The notes below the pieces were generated by a model. That model searched no databases. It was given only the letters and a program-made list of their open reading frames with translations, and was not told the DNA's origin. The translations under genes were made by a program, and so were the position numbers. From NCBI GenBank assembly GCA_038135065.1, contig JAYPWI010000016.1, forward strand, positions 14,273 through 78,272: a stretch of 64,000 nucleotides of DNA, given 5' to 3'. This stretch comes from JAYPWI01 sp038135065 (GTDB taxonomy: Bacteria > Actinomycetota > Acidimicrobiia > Acidimicrobiales > Poriferisodalaceae). Shown in pieces: positions 1-8,736 of this stretch (position 1 is the first letter of the stretch; each line of letters opens with the position of its first letter).

Positions 1-1001
1 AGGGCTACGGTGACCGACCACTCGGTCCGGGCCAGCCGCAGATCGTTGTTCCGTCCGTCTGCGTAGAGCCCAGCCGCGCTCATCCAGAATGCGGCCGAAC
101 GCATTGCGTAGAGCAACTGGTAGTACCGGCAGCGGTCCTCGTCGATCTCGATACCTGTGGTGGTCTGGTAGCGCTCGAAGAACAGCTCACGGGGAACCAC
201 GTTCGACAAGAGGTCGGTTCCCTCACGGTTCAGCTCGGTCAGCATGTACGCCACGTCGTACATGGGGTCGCCGATGACCTGCAGTTCCCAGTCGAGCACG
301 GCACTCACCCGGTCGTCATGGATGAGCACGTTGCCGGTCCGGTAGGCGCCGTGCACGAGGGTCAAGCGGTCGGTGGAGGGGGCATTGGCGTCGAGCCAGC
401 CGATCAGATCGTCGAGGATGGGGTGGCCCGGGTGGCCCGACTCCTCGATCAGTCGCTGCCACTTGGCAATCTCCCGGCGAGCGAAGTCGTCGCCCAATGC
501 CGGTACCCCGAGGAAATCGAGCCCGACGCCCTGCCAGTCGGCGGTGTGGATGGCGGCCAGGGCATCGGTGAAGCTCTCGGGCAGGACTCCTCGCTCCGCA
601 GCAGCTGCGTAGTACTCGCGGCCAGCCCGCCGCCAGGGGCTCGGGCATTCGCCCGGCACCTTCTCCATGATCAGGGCAGGCGCGCCGAGCACTGCAGGAT
701 CGGGTTCGAACCAGAAGACCTTGGGGGCGGGCACATCGGTGCTGGCGAGGCAGGTGAGAACCCGGTACTGCTCCTCGAGATCCGACATTTCGCGCAGCAG
801 GGCGTTGCCCGGGTCACGTCGTAGGCACATGCCCTGTCGCCGTGGCTCGCCGTCGTTCCATACGGCATCGAAGAGCCAGGTCTCGTGCGACCATCCGACG
901 GCGATCCGTTCCATGTCCTCGATGGCGACCGGTCCGTCCGCCCCGAGTCGATCGGCGAGGTAGGCAGAGAGGGTCTCGACCAGGTCGGTATCGGTCGTCA
1001 T
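1..1001 (-). CDS. APH-fold phosphotransferase family protein, C-terminus cut by window edge
   Basis: The reading frame is open from the ATG at 1001 to the window edge (333 codons), so the C-terminus is missing. It has the aminoglycoside-phosphotransferase / choline-kinase-like fold of the family often found beside acyl-CoA dehydrogenases: an N-lobe, a brace LIMEKVPGE near residue 120, the catalytic loop around residues 217-224 and the metal-binding LDWE about 15 residues later. The catalytic loop reads HGAYRTGN, whereas the family consensus is HGDxxxxN. The Asp that normally acts as catalytic base is therefore Ala219 (GCC instead of GAC). The start codon overlaps the stop of the upstream gene as ATGA, so the two are translationally coupled. 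The substrate is unknown. It may be a degenerate kinase or a subfamily with altered chemistry. Confidence 0.8.
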   Translation of the reverse strand, partial: MTTDTDLVETLSAYLADRLGADGPVAIEDMERIAVGWSHETWLFDAVWNDGEPRRQGMCLRRDPGNALLREMSDLEEQYRVLTCLASTDVPAPKVFWFEPDPAVLGAPALIMEKVPGECPSPWRRAGREYYAAAAERGVLPESFTDALAAIHTADWQGVGLDFLGVPALGDDFARREIAKWQRLIEESGHPGHPILDDLIGWLDANAPSTDRLTLVHGAYRTGNVLIHDDRVSAVLDWELQVIGDPMYDVAYMLTELNREGTDLLSNVVPRELFFERYQTTTGIEIDEDRCRYYQLLYAMRSAAFWMSAAGLYADGRNNDLRLARTEWSVTVA

Positions 1002-1405
1002 GTCGCGATCTCCATGCGCCTGTCGATGTCGGCTCGCAGCACAGGCCGGATGGCCGTGAGAGCCTGCTGTACCTCGGCGCGGTCGGAGCCCCAGCCATAG
1101 AGGGCTCTGATCAGGGGGCCGAGCGAAGCCACGGTGCCCGCGGTTGCGGCCTCCGCCTGGGCCTGGGCCACGTCAGGGGGTGCCGCTGCCAGCACCTCGG
1201 CCAGGGCGGTGTGCAGGGCGGCGGTGTGGGCGGCCTCGGTGGAGGAGTGGCGTGGGCCGTGCTCGACCTGGGCGGCCAGGCGTTGGAGGATCACCGACGA
1301 CATGAAGGCCTGGGTACGGGTGTACTCGTCGGCCACCGCAGGGCCGACGTCGTTGCGCAGCGTGTCGGCCAGGCGTCGGAGTTGCTCGTGGACGGGCAGG
1401 GTCAT
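998..1405 (-). CDS. Small uncharacterised protein between the DUF7064-like and APH genes
   Basis: A 135-residue, mostly helical, Ala-rich protein without a signal peptide or membrane segment and with no motif I recognise. I chose the ATG at 1405, not the longer start at 1420, because it overlaps the preceding stop as ATGA; the gene's own stop overlaps the next start in the same way. It is therefore the middle gene of a three-gene operon and probably works with the APH-fold protein. The function is unknown; a helical partner or substrate-presenting protein is possible but unsupported. Confidence 0.7.
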   Translation of the reverse strand: MTLPVHEQLRRLADTLRNDVGPAVADEYTRTQAFMSSVILQRLAAQVEHGPRHSSTEAAHTAALHTALAEVLAAAPPDVAQAQAEAATAGTVASLGPLIRALYGWGSDRAEVQQALTAIRPVLRADIDRRMEIAT

Positions 1406-2370
1406 GGTCGGAGGCTCCAATCCCGCTCACGGTTGGCTCGGGCCCACCGGTGGACCGGCCACATGTCCTGATCCTCACCCCACCAGACCTCACCCGTGTC
1501 GTCACGTTCCCACCGAATGACGCTGTTGACGTCGATGAAACTGTGCCGGTTGATGGTGATCCGGTTGGTTGCAGCGCCCCGAACCACGAAATGAACTCCT
1601 TGGTCGTCGACGGCGTCGATGACGATCTCGTCGACCCACCCGTGCTCGGGATCGCGACGCACGGTCCGCTGGCCGTCCACCAGTGACACGGGGTCGCCAT
1701 CGCGGGCGACGAAGCCGTACGAGACCCGGTCGGTGCCGTCGCGGGTGTTGGTCACCGCCAGGAAACCGGGGCCCCCTTCGCCGGCACCCGTCACGTAGGC
1801 GGCCTGCCGTGGTCGGTTCTCGGGGCGCCGGCCCCAGGTGCGATCGCGCATTGCCCAACAATCGATGTCGAGGTGCTCGCCGAGGATTTCGATGGTGCCG
1901 GTCACGTGGCCGATCTGGTCGAAGTGGGCGGCGGTGCCGAACGTCGACCCACTCGACACCAAGGGGCGAGGGGCCATGACCCCTTCGAAGCGCAGGTCGG
2001 CCACGAAGCGGCCCGGATCGTCGTAGCCCAGTCGGTAGGTGGAGGTGGGTTCCTCGACGGTGATGGCCACCCCGGTGGGAAGCTCGCAGTGACGGAAATC
2101 AGTCTCGGCGGGGAGTTCCACCGCCGACAGGTTGCTGCTGTACAGGACCTCCCACGGGAGATGAGCGGTGTCGTCCCACACCCAGGCCCCGCCGGCCACC
2201 GTGCCGATGTTGTGCCGGGCCATGGTGTAGAACCAGCCGCCCAGGTTCCGCTCGACGTGGTGGAAGGAGAACCAGGACGTTTCGGTGAACCACCAGTCGT
2301 CGCCTCGGAGGTGGCGGTGGAAGCCGTCGTCGTCCGGTCCGAATACGGGAGGGGATGGGTCAGCGCTCAC
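1402..2370 (-). CDS. DUF7064/DUF7065-like protein (lipocalin/tocopherol-cyclase-like beta fold)
   Basis: About 322 residues, rich in Trp, Gly and Asp, with alternating beta-strand patterns (GGAWVWDD, DCWAMRDRTWGRR, DRVSYGFVARDG). This resembles the actinobacterial DUF7064/7065 proteins, which have a hydroxyneurosporene-synthase/tocopherol-cyclase-like fold; the assignment is from memory of the family. The GTG at 2370 is preferred over the GTG at 2424 because a TAGGAT -10-like box lies 8 bases upstream (2379-2384). It is the first gene of an operon in which each junction is an ATGA overlap. No enzymatic function can be assigned. Confidence 0.65.
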   Translation of the reverse strand: MSADPSPPVFGPDDDGFHRHLRGDDWWFTETSWFSFHHVERNLGGWFYTMARHNIGTVAGGAWVWDDTAHLPWEVLYSSNLSAVELPAETDFRHCELPTGVAITVEEPTSTYRLGYDDPGRFVADLRFEGVMAPRPLVSSGSTFGTAAHFDQIGHVTGTIEILGEHLDIDCWAMRDRTWGRRPENRPRQAAYVTGAGEGGPGFLAVTNTRDGTDRVSYGFVARDGDPVSLVDGQRTVRRDPEHGWVDEIVIDAVDDQGVHFVVRGAATNRITINRHSFIDVNSVIRWERDDTGEVWWGEDQDMWPVHRWARANRERDWSLRP

Positions 2371-2378
2371 GTCGCCCG

Positions 2379-2384
2379 ATCCTA
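2379..2384 (-). promoter_or_regulatory. Candidate -10 box for the minus-strand operon 2370-1
   Basis: TAGGAT on the minus strand ends 8 bases before the GTG at 2370. There is no purine-rich ribosome binding site in between, so the transcript is likely leaderless or nearly so. The -35 region is not obvious. Confidence 0.35.
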
Positions 2385-2452
2385 GGGCGGTGCCTTCCAG
2401 GGCCCCAAGGATGTCGGGGCACACGGGCCGATGACGTTGCGCCTTGGGGGGC

Positions 2453-2458
2453 TACGGT
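2453..2458 (+). promoter_or_regulatory. Candidate -10 box giving a leaderless mRNA for the gene at 2465
   Basis: TACGGT is followed by six bases and then the ATG at 2465, so transcription is predicted to begin at the start codon. No Shine-Dalgarno sequence is present. The same geometry recurs at 27281, 28537 (minus) and 51534 (minus). Confidence 0.4.
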
Positions 2459-2464
2459 CGGTGC

Positions 2465-2839
2465 ATGACCGCTGAGGACTCACTCGATCGCCTGCTCTCG
2501 GCCATCGTCGCCGGTGACACTGCGGCGGTGCGAGCCGCCTACCACCCCGATGCCCGTATCTGGCACAACTTCGACCAGGTCGAGCAGACCGTGGATGAGA
2601 ATCTGACCACCCTGTCGTGGTTTGTGCGGGTCCTTCCCGATCGGCGCTACGAGGACGTGGTCCGGCACCGCATCGAGGGAGGGGTTGTCCAACAACACGT
2701 CGTGCGGGGGACCACCCCGGCCGGTACCGACGTCGAGATGCCCGCCTGCCTCTTCGTGTGGGTGGGGGAGAATGGGTTGATCACCCGGATCGAGGAGTAC
2801 GTGGACACCGGGCAGGCGGCCGCCCTGATGGGGGACTGA
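2465..2839 (+). CDS. NTF2-like / SnoaL-like fold protein
   Basis: A 124-residue protein with the hallmarks of the nuclear-transport-factor-2 / SnoaL fold: an N-terminal helix (LDRLLSAIVAGD), the AAYHPDARIWHN hairpin, then a beta sheet ending in ITRIEEYVDTGQ. Such proteins are cytosolic isomerases, dehydratases or binding proteins of about 120-150 residues. The ATG at 2465 fits the fold start and a leaderless promoter; the longer upstream start at 2444 would lie within the promoter. The substrate is unknown. The convergent neighbour is an acyl-CoA ligase. Confidence 0.75.
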   Translation: MTAEDSLDRLLSAIVAGDTAAVRAAYHPDARIWHNFDQVEQTVDENLTTLSWFVRVLPDRRYEDVVRHRIEGGVVQQHVVRGTTPAGTDVEMPACLFVWVGENGLITRIEEYVDTGQAAALMGD

Positions 2840-2859
2840 CCGCACCGGCGATCCACGGC

Positions 2860-4515
2860 TCAGCCGAAGCGCTCCCGGAGCACGTACTTCTGGATCTTGC
2901 CCGACGCAGTGCGGGGCATCTCGTCGACCAACTCCAGCCGTTCGGGCCAGAACTGCTTGGCCATCCCCTGCTCGTCGAGGTACGTAGTGAGCTCGGTCAG
3001 GGTCGGTGCCGCTCCGTGGGGAAGAACCACGGCGCACCCCCGTTCGCCGAGTCGTTCGTCGGGAACAGCCACTACGGCGACGTCGGCGACGGCGGGGTGA
3101 CGCAGGAGCAGGTCCTCCACCTCTGCGACGGGGACGTTCTCGCCGCCCCGGATGATCAGGTCCTTGGTGCGGCCCACGATCCTGATGCCTCCATCGGCAC
3201 GCAGGCGGGCCACGTCACCGGTGTCGAACCAGTCATCGTCGGGGTTGGCCGCTGCGTACAGGTCGGGGCGTTTGTAGTACCCCAGTGCCTGGCTGGGCCC
3301 CCGCACATGGAGGTCGCCGGCCTCTCCCACGGCAACGGGCTGACCGTCCTCTCCCAGGATCCGGATTTCCATCCAGTCGACGGGGATGCCGTCGGAGTCG
3401 CTGACCAGCTCCACCGGGTCGCCGGGACGGGTCGTGGTGACGATGAGGTTCTCGGTCATCCCCCACACGGCGATCAACTCCAGACCGAGGACCTCCCGGG
3501 CGTCCTCCACGGCCTTGGGGGGAATGGGAGCTCCGCCGCACACGAAGTACCGGAAGGTGGACAGGTCGTGGGGGTCGCGCCGCTGGGCTTCGACCAGGTC
3601 GACGGCGAACGCCGTTGCGGACACGGTCCAGGCAATGCCTTCCCGCTCGACCGCGTCGAGCAGGGCGGGGGCGTCCCACACATCCTGATAGACGATGGTC
3701 GCCCCGAGGCTGAGGGGCTTGGCCATGCCCAAGGCGAAGCCCGTCTGGTGGGCGAGGGTGGAGGCCATGAAGCACACGTCGTCGCCACCCAGCCCGTAGA
3801 CGTGGTCGAGGGATCGGGCCCCCGTGCGAAGGGTGTTGTGGGAGTGGATCACCCCCTTCGGCTCACCGGTCGTTCCCGAGGTGAACTGGATCTGCACGAG
3901 ATCGTCGGCCGAAGGAGCCCGGCTGGCCAGGGCGTCGGAGAGTCCGGGTTGTTCCTCCCGGGCCGGCCCGATGATGTCCCGCTCGAAGTTCAGGCAATCG
4001 GCCACCTCGGCTCCGATGGTCACCACATGGGACAGGGTGGGGATGGACTCTCTCAGCGAGGTGGCCATGGCGGCGTAGTCGAAGCCCCGCCAGGTGTCGG
4101 GGACGAACAGGACGGACGATCGGGTGCGGTCCAGGATGAAGGACAGCTCACGATGGCGAAGGATGGGAATGAGAGGGTTGACCACCCCGCCGGCCCGCAG
4201 GATGCCGTAGGTGATAGCCGGGAACTCCCAGGCGTTGGGGAGCTGCAGGGACACAGAATCCCCCGGCTCGACCCCCAACTCGATGAGGGCTGCGGCCACC
4301 CGGCGGCTGGCCAGTTCCAACTCTGCGTAGGTGGTTCTGGTGGGCTCCGCCGTTCCGGCCCGGTACGACACCACGGCGACCCGGTCCGGCTGGGCGGCTG
4401 CTGCGTCGAGAAAATCGTCGACGATGGTGCGGTCACCCCACCACCCGTTGTCCCGGTAGCGGGCCACGGTGGCCGGGTCGATCGATCGCCGCCCGAGGTC
4501 ATCGCCCTCGCTCAT
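2860..4515 (-). CDS. AMP-forming acyl-CoA synthetase (cyclohexanecarboxylate-CoA ligase-like)
   Basis: A 551-residue ANL-superfamily adenylate-forming enzyme that activates a carboxylic acid to its CoA thioester through an acyl-AMP. The ATP-binding motif FTSGTTGEPKGV lies near residue 200, WGMTEN in the middle, the hinge motif WFDTGDVARL near residue 435, and the catalytic Lys540 in SGKIQK close to the C-terminus. The N-terminus (RRSIDPATVARYRDNGWWG) is typical of the AliA-type cyclohexanecarboxylate and medium-chain acid ligase group. That would fit the BadH-like dehydrogenase at 15833-16588, but the substrate is an inference. A GGGGAG ribosome binding site precedes the ATG. The protein is cytosolic, with no signal peptide. 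Confidence 0.9.
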   Translation of the reverse strand: MSEGDDLGRRSIDPATVARYRDNGWWGDRTIVDDFLDAAAAQPDRVAVVSYRAGTAEPTRTTYAELELASRRVAAALIELGVEPGDSVSLQLPNAWEFPAITYGILRAGGVVNPLIPILRHRELSFILDRTRSSVLFVPDTWRGFDYAAMATSLRESIPTLSHVVTIGAEVADCLNFERDIIGPAREEQPGLSDALASRAPSADDLVQIQFTSGTTGEPKGVIHSHNTLRTGARSLDHVYGLGGDDVCFMASTLAHQTGFALGMAKPLSLGATIVYQDVWDAPALLDAVEREGIAWTVSATAFAVDLVEAQRRDPHDLSTFRYFVCGGAPIPPKAVEDAREVLGLELIAVWGMTENLIVTTTRPGDPVELVSDSDGIPVDWMEIRILGEDGQPVAVGEAGDLHVRGPSQALGYYKRPDLYAAANPDDDWFDTGDVARLRADGGIRIVGRTKDLIIRGGENVPVAEVEDLLLRHPAVADVAVVAVPDERLGERGCAVVLPHGAAPTLTELTTYLDEQGMAKQFWPERLELVDEMPRTASGKIQKYVLRERFG

Positions 4516-4858
4516 CGCTCCCCCTGGGTCCAGTGCCCGAGCATCGGATCAGCGTCGGGTCCCGATCTGACACGCTAGTCAGCGATGCTGGTCAGGGCGG
4601 CCGCTCGGTGCAGCGCAGACCCAAATCTGGGCAACGACGGACTAGCCCCCGCGAGGTGCGTCCCATGACGGGACGGGTATCGGACCGAAGCTTGCCCATG
4701 GTCAGCGGCAACTACCATGCCCTGCGGACCAGGGGTGACCGGATGGTCGATGAACACGGCATGGGGGACCGGCATGACCGCCAGGGGCGGCACGCTGAGG
4801 AAGTGACTACGTGCGACCAGGTGGGTCAACGCGTGCATTTGTTGGAAAGGGCCGGGCC
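4516..4858 (+). other. 343-base intergenic region between divergent genes
   Basis: No coding sequence with plausible composition is seen on either strand. It holds the promoters of the acyl-CoA ligase (minus) and the citrate-synthase-like gene (plus). A small inverted repeat TGAC-N6-GTCA at 4568-4581 could be a regulator site but is too short to rely on. The ribosome binding site of the plus-strand gene (GGAAAGG) lies at 4843-4849. Confidence 0.5.
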
Positions 4859-5908
4859 ATGGCGCTGATCGATGTTCCACCGGGTCTGGCCGGGGTGGCC
4901 GTGACCGACACCGCGATCAGTGATGTGGTGGGGGAGCACGGCTACTACCACTACCGAGGACGTCCGGTCCCCGACCTCGCCCGTTCAGCCTCCTACGAAA
5001 CGGTTGCTGCGCTGCTGCTCGACGGCTCGGACGACCCCCTCGACCTCGACCGGTCCCTTCCCCCCGACTTGGCCGACATCGTGGGACGCCTCGATCTCCG
5101 GTCGGCGCTCAGCGCTGCGGGCCGGTGCCTCGGCATGAGTGCCTTGTCGGACTGCTCGCCCGAGCAGCGGCACCGCGATGCTGTTCGGCTCATCGGCCTG
5201 GTTCCCACCCTCGTTGCCTCGGTCATGCGCGAGGAGGCGGTCGAGCCGGATCCCGGGCTCTCCCATGCCGCCGACTATCTGCGGATGATGACCGGATCGC
5301 TTCCCGGCGAGGAGGTGTTGACGGCGTTCGAGGCGTACCTGGTATTGGCCGCCGACCATGGGTTCAGCAACTCCAGTTTCGCTACCCGGGTGGTGGCGTC
5401 GGCTGGGGCGGACCTCGCAGGCTGCGCAGTGGCCGGATTCGTGGCCCTGAGTGGTCCGCGCCATGGGGCCAACCTGGAACGCATGCTCGACATGTACGAC
5501 GGGATCGGCGAGCCCGACAACGCCGAGGCGTGGCTGCTCGGCGAACTGTCGAACCGGCGCCGCCTCCAGGGATTCGGCCACTCGGTGTACCGATCAGCCG
5601 ATCCCCGGCTGGAGTTGCTGCGGGAACACGGTGCCCGAATCGCACCGGCCCGTCATCAGGTGGCCATGGCCGCCGAGGAGGCCGGTACCCGCTTGCTGGC
5701 CGGCCGACGACTGGGCCCCAACCTGGATCTGCACGCAGCCGTCGTGCTCGAAGGTTGCGGGATTCCCCGCAGCTGGTTCACTCCGACGTTCGCAGTGGCT
5801 CGGGTGGCGGGCTGGTGCGCCCACGCCCTGGAACAGGTGGCCGACAATCGGATCCTGCGACCGGCGGCCCGCTACGTGGGGCCGGCTCCCGACGCTCCCG
5901 TGTACTGA
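4859..5908 (+). CDS. Citrate synthase / 2-methylcitrate synthase family protein
   Basis: A 349-residue member of the citrate synthase family, which condenses an acyl-CoA with oxaloacetate. All three catalytic positions are recognisable: His in GPRHGAN near residue 205, His in GFGHSVYR with the following DPR near residue 240, and Asp in NLDLHAAVV near residue 290. Near the C-terminus RILRPAARY matches the C-terminal Arg/Tyr region. The sequences around the catalytic residues differ from canonical GltA/PrpC (for example LHAAVV instead of VDFYSG), so acyl-CoA specificity cannot be predicted. The start at 4859 has a GGAAAGG ribosome binding site; the upstream GTG at 4811 lacks one. Co-directional with LLM and PPOX genes. 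Confidence 0.82.
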   Translation: MALIDVPPGLAGVAVTDTAISDVVGEHGYYHYRGRPVPDLARSASYETVAALLLDGSDDPLDLDRSLPPDLADIVGRLDLRSALSAAGRCLGMSALSDCSPEQRHRDAVRLIGLVPTLVASVMREEAVEPDPGLSHAADYLRMMTGSLPGEEVLTAFEAYLVLAADHGFSNSSFATRVVASAGADLAGCAVAGFVALSGPRHGANLERMLDMYDGIGEPDNAEAWLLGELSNRRRLQGFGHSVYRSADPRLELLREHGARIAPARHQVAMAAEEAGTRLLAGRRLGPNLDLHAAVVLEGCGIPRSWFTPTFAVARVAGWCAHALEQVADNRILRPAARYVGPAPDAPVY

Positions 5909-6033
5909 GCTGCGCGACCCGGTTCGTGCAGCGCACCCATCGGGGCGCGCTACCCGGCCGCCGTCTATCGTGACCGGTCCGGGCAATGGTGCGTCGGCAC
6001 CGGTCCCGACCGGCCGAAGGAGGCCCCACCCCG

Positions 6034-7086
6034 ATGAAGATCGGCATCTACCTCAATTCGCAATACCCGGCCGAGGAGGACGCTGGGGCAGCGCTGCAGC
6101 TGCTTCGCGATCTCACCGCCTCGGCCGACCGTCTGGGCTTCGACTCCATCTGGGTCGGGGAGCACCACATCACCCACGGGTATCACTTCTTTCCCCAGCT
6201 CACCCTGCTGTCCCATCTGACGGCGTTCTCGGGGGCGATGGACGTGGGGACGAACCTGGTGCTCCTGCCGCTGCACCGGCCGGTCGACATCGCCGAGCAG
6301 GTTGCCCTCATCGACCAAGCGTGCGGCGGGCGCTTCATCCTCACGGTCGGTCAGGGGTACCGCGAAGAGGAGTTCGTGGCGCTCGGGGTGCCGTACCAAG
6401 AACGTCTGCCGCGGATGTTGGATGGCATCGAGGCCCTGCGCGGCCTGTGGTCGGGTGAGCCGTTCACCCACGATGGTGGCTATTACGCCGTGGAGGGGGC
6501 GATCGTCCTTCCTCCCCCGGCCAGGGCGGGCGGTCCGCCCATCTGGATCGGGGCGACGGCCGATCGGGCCATTCGCCGCGGGGGACGCATCGGTGACGGC
6601 TACATGGCGACACCGAATGCCGACACCGCAGAGATTCGCCGACAGGTCGACCTGTTCAACGAGGCGCGAGCCGAGGCGGGCCTTCCGCCGACCGACCAAC
6701 TCGGTCGGATGCTCGAGGTTCACTGTCATCCCGACCGCGACGAGGCGTTCCGAAGGGCCCGGCCCCATCTTCTTCGCAAGTACGCCTCGTATGCCTCGTG
6801 GGGCAATCTGGGGACCAGCAAGGAGCAGGGTGCGGCTCCCTCCAGCCCCAGTTCCGTCGCCGCTGTCGATGATGCCGATGCGTTCGCCGAATTGGCCCGG
6901 GGACGATTCGTGATCGGGAACCCCGACGACGTGGTGGCAGGGCTGGTGGCCCAGAGCACCGAGGCCGCGATGGAGCATCTGGCCATGCGGATTTCGTGGC
7001 CGGGTTCGGACCCCCACCATGCCGCCGAGTGTCTGGAGCTCCTGGGTACCGAGGTGCTGCCCCGGGTGCGGGCCGAGCTCGGCTGA
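6034..7086 (+). CDS. LLM-class flavin-dependent oxidoreductase
   Basis: A 350-residue luciferase-like (bacterial luciferase / F420 reductase) TIM-barrel protein. Characteristic segments are MKIGIYL at the N-terminus, FDSIWVGEHH near residue 40, RPVDIAEQVALIDQACGGRFILTVGQGYR near residues 90-115, and a C-terminal PDDVVAGL helix. It is expected to be a cytosolic monooxygenase or reductase using FMNH2 or F420H2. The ATG at 6034 follows a strong GAAGGAGG ribosome binding site at 6016-6023. It sits 125 bases after the citrate-synthase-like gene and 54 bases before a PPOX-fold gene, probably one transcription unit. The substrate is unknown. Confidence 0.88.
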   Translation: MKIGIYLNSQYPAEEDAGAALQLLRDLTASADRLGFDSIWVGEHHITHGYHFFPQLTLLSHLTAFSGAMDVGTNLVLLPLHRPVDIAEQVALIDQACGGRFILTVGQGYREEEFVALGVPYQERLPRMLDGIEALRGLWSGEPFTHDGGYYAVEGAIVLPPPARAGGPPIWIGATADRAIRRGGRIGDGYMATPNADTAEIRRQVDLFNEARAEAGLPPTDQLGRMLEVHCHPDRDEAFRRARPHLLRKYASYASWGNLGTSKEQGAAPSSPSSVAAVDDADAFAELARGRFVIGNPDDVVAGLVAQSTEAAMEHLAMRISWPGSDPHHAAECLELLGTEVLPRVRAELG

Positions 7087-7140
7087 TCCCTCCCGGCAGC
7101 TGAGGTCCGCCGCCGCAGAACGACCAACGAGAGGACCATC

Positions 7141-7635
7141 GTGAAGAAGTTGTCCAGAGACGATCCCCGGGCCCGGAACATGGCGGCCGACATCGACGTC
7201 GACCGGCAGGGAATGATCGACTTCGTGAAGGAGCGCACCAAGTGGGTCCTCGTGACGACCCGGGCCGACGGTTCGCCCCAGATGAGCCTGGTGACCGGCG
7301 GGATCACCGACGAGGGAGATCTGATGGTGTCGAGCTACCCGGGGCGGGCCAAGGTGAAGAACGCCCGTCGAGACAGTCGGGTGTCTGTGCTGGTCATGGG
7401 CGATGAGTTCAACGCCCAGTGGGTGCAGATCGATGGGGAGGCCCAGGTCGCCGACATGCCGACGGCGGCCGATGAGCTGGTGGAGTACTTCCGGTCGATC
7501 AAGGGGGAACACCCCGACTGGGACGAGTACCGCCAGGCCATGGCCGATCAAGGCAAGTCGGCCATCCGGATTCGCCCGACCCGGTGGGGCCCGATCAGCA
7601 AGGGCGGGTTCCCGCCCGAACTGTTCGAGGATTGA
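7141..7635 (+). CDS. PPOX-class F420-dependent oxidoreductase-like protein
   Basis: A 164-residue split-barrel flavin/F420-binding protein of the pyridoxamine-5'-phosphate-oxidase family. The pattern KERTKWVLVTTRADGSPQMS, then LMVSSYPGRAKVKNARRDSRVSVLV, is typical of the TIGR03618-like group in actinobacteria. It starts at a GTG with GAGAGGA just upstream. It is co-transcribed with the LLM oxidoreductase, a pairing that suggests shared F420 chemistry. It converges with the Tad-like gene with only 6 bases between the ends. Confidence 0.85.
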   Translation: MKKLSRDDPRARNMAADIDVDRQGMIDFVKERTKWVLVTTRADGSPQMSLVTGGITDEGDLMVSSYPGRAKVKNARRDSRVSVLVMGDEFNAQWVQIDGEAQVADMPTAADELVEYFRSIKGEHPDWDEYRQAMADQGKSAIRIRPTRWGPISKGGFPPELFED

Positions 7636-7641
7636 GAATGG

Positions 7642-8643
7642 TCAGGTCGGGCAGGTTCCCCGACCGTCGACTTTGCACAGGCCGATCCCGAACAGGCCTG
7701 CATCGAGGGCACCTACACCGCAGCAGGATCCGCTGGCTACGGCGGTCGTGAACTGGATGTCGAGGTAGCGCCCCGATTCGGGGCCGTTGTCCTTGAAGTC
7801 GTGGATGATGACCGACACGAAGCCCTCGAGGTGGAATTCGGCGTTGTCGCCCACGCCGGTGGCATCGTCGAATACGGGGATGTGGATCTCCTGACCCAGG
7901 ACCGCGTCGAGGTCCATGGCGTTGGAGAAGGCTCCGGGATCGCCCTCGAACCAGCCGGGTACGGCAACGGACTCTGGGTAGCCGCCGCGGATCCAGGACC
8001 TGAGTTCGTCCAGGGTGTTGGCGCCCCCGTTGAAATCCATGAGCCCCCAATTGCCGGGCACCACCCCCCCGCACTGGGCCGGATTGTCCTTGGTGTAGTA
8101 GATCCGGAACACCGAGGTGAGCGAATGACCTGACGCCTGCCAGGCTGCGAAGGCATCGCTCTGGGAACACAGGCTGAAGGGACGCAGGCCGCGCAGGGCA
8201 GTGGCTGGGCCGAAGTAGGCGGTGGATGACGAGGTCACCTCGGTGTGGTCTCGACCCACAACGGCACCAAGTGCATGGTCGACTCGGCCCGAGGCATCGA
8301 CCGTGACGGTGCCCTGGGTCCCGGCGCCGGTGGCCGTGCAGGAGACGAGCGACAACACGGACGTGTTGGCCGCCAGGTACGCCTCGGCCGCGCCACTTGC
8401 GCAGCCGTCCTGCCACTTGGCGAAGTCCTGTGCGGCCGCAAGGGCGGCGGCATCGGTTGCCGTGATGGCTTGGCGGCGGGTCGCCCATACCTGCCCTGCA
8501 TCGATGACCACAGCGGCGGCGGCGATGACCACGGTCATGCACACGGCGAGGAGCACGGCGACCGCGCCGTGCTCGTCCCTCGATCGTTGCATCGTGTGGG
8601 CCCAGCCCATTGTCATCCCCCACGGATGGCGTCGTTGTTCCAT
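7642..8643 (-). CDS. TadE/TadG-like secreted or pilus-associated protein
   Basis: The N-terminus is the signature of Flp-pilus-assembly TadG-like proteins: a charged start (QRSRDEHG), one hydrophobic helix (AVAVLLAVCMTVVIAAAAVVIDAG), then WATRRQAITATDAAALAAAQ. About 290 residues follow, predicted to be outside the membrane and containing several Cys (for example CCGVGALDAG). The protein is 333 residues from the ATG at 8643; starts further in (MTMGWAHT or MQRSRD) are equally possible. No other tad genes are present, so this is an isolated member, perhaps a surface protein rather than part of a complete secretion system. Confidence 0.75.
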   Translation of the reverse strand: MEQRRHPWGMTMGWAHTMQRSRDEHGAVAVLLAVCMTVVIAAAAVVIDAGQVWATRRQAITATDAAALAAAQDFAKWQDGCASGAAEAYLAANTSVLSLVSCTATGAGTQGTVTVDASGRVDHALGAVVGRDHTEVTSSSTAYFGPATALRGLRPFSLCSQSDAFAAWQASGHSLTSVFRIYYTKDNPAQCGGVVPGNWGLMDFNGGANTLDELRSWIRGGYPESVAVPGWFEGDPGAFSNAMDLDAVLGQEIHIPVFDDATGVGDNAEFHLEGFVSVIIHDFKDNGPESGRYLDIQFTTAVASGSCCGVGALDAGLFGIGLCKVDGRGTCPT

Positions 8644-8736
8644 CGGTCGACCCAGCTCCGCACTGAAGCAGATTGTCGGCCCCCGGGTGGGTGCAGGACT
8701 TTGCTAGAAACGGGGCGCATCGAACGAGGGGGTTCC

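Noticed and set aside
4568..4581. TGAC-N6-GTCA inverted repeat as a regulator site
   Set aside because: Four-base arms are too short to separate from chance in GC-rich DNA; noted only within the intergenic entry.
8245..8736. Extended start of the alcohol dehydrogenase frame
   Set aside because: It lies antisense to the Tad-like gene; the GTG at 8737 has a ribosome binding site and matches family length.
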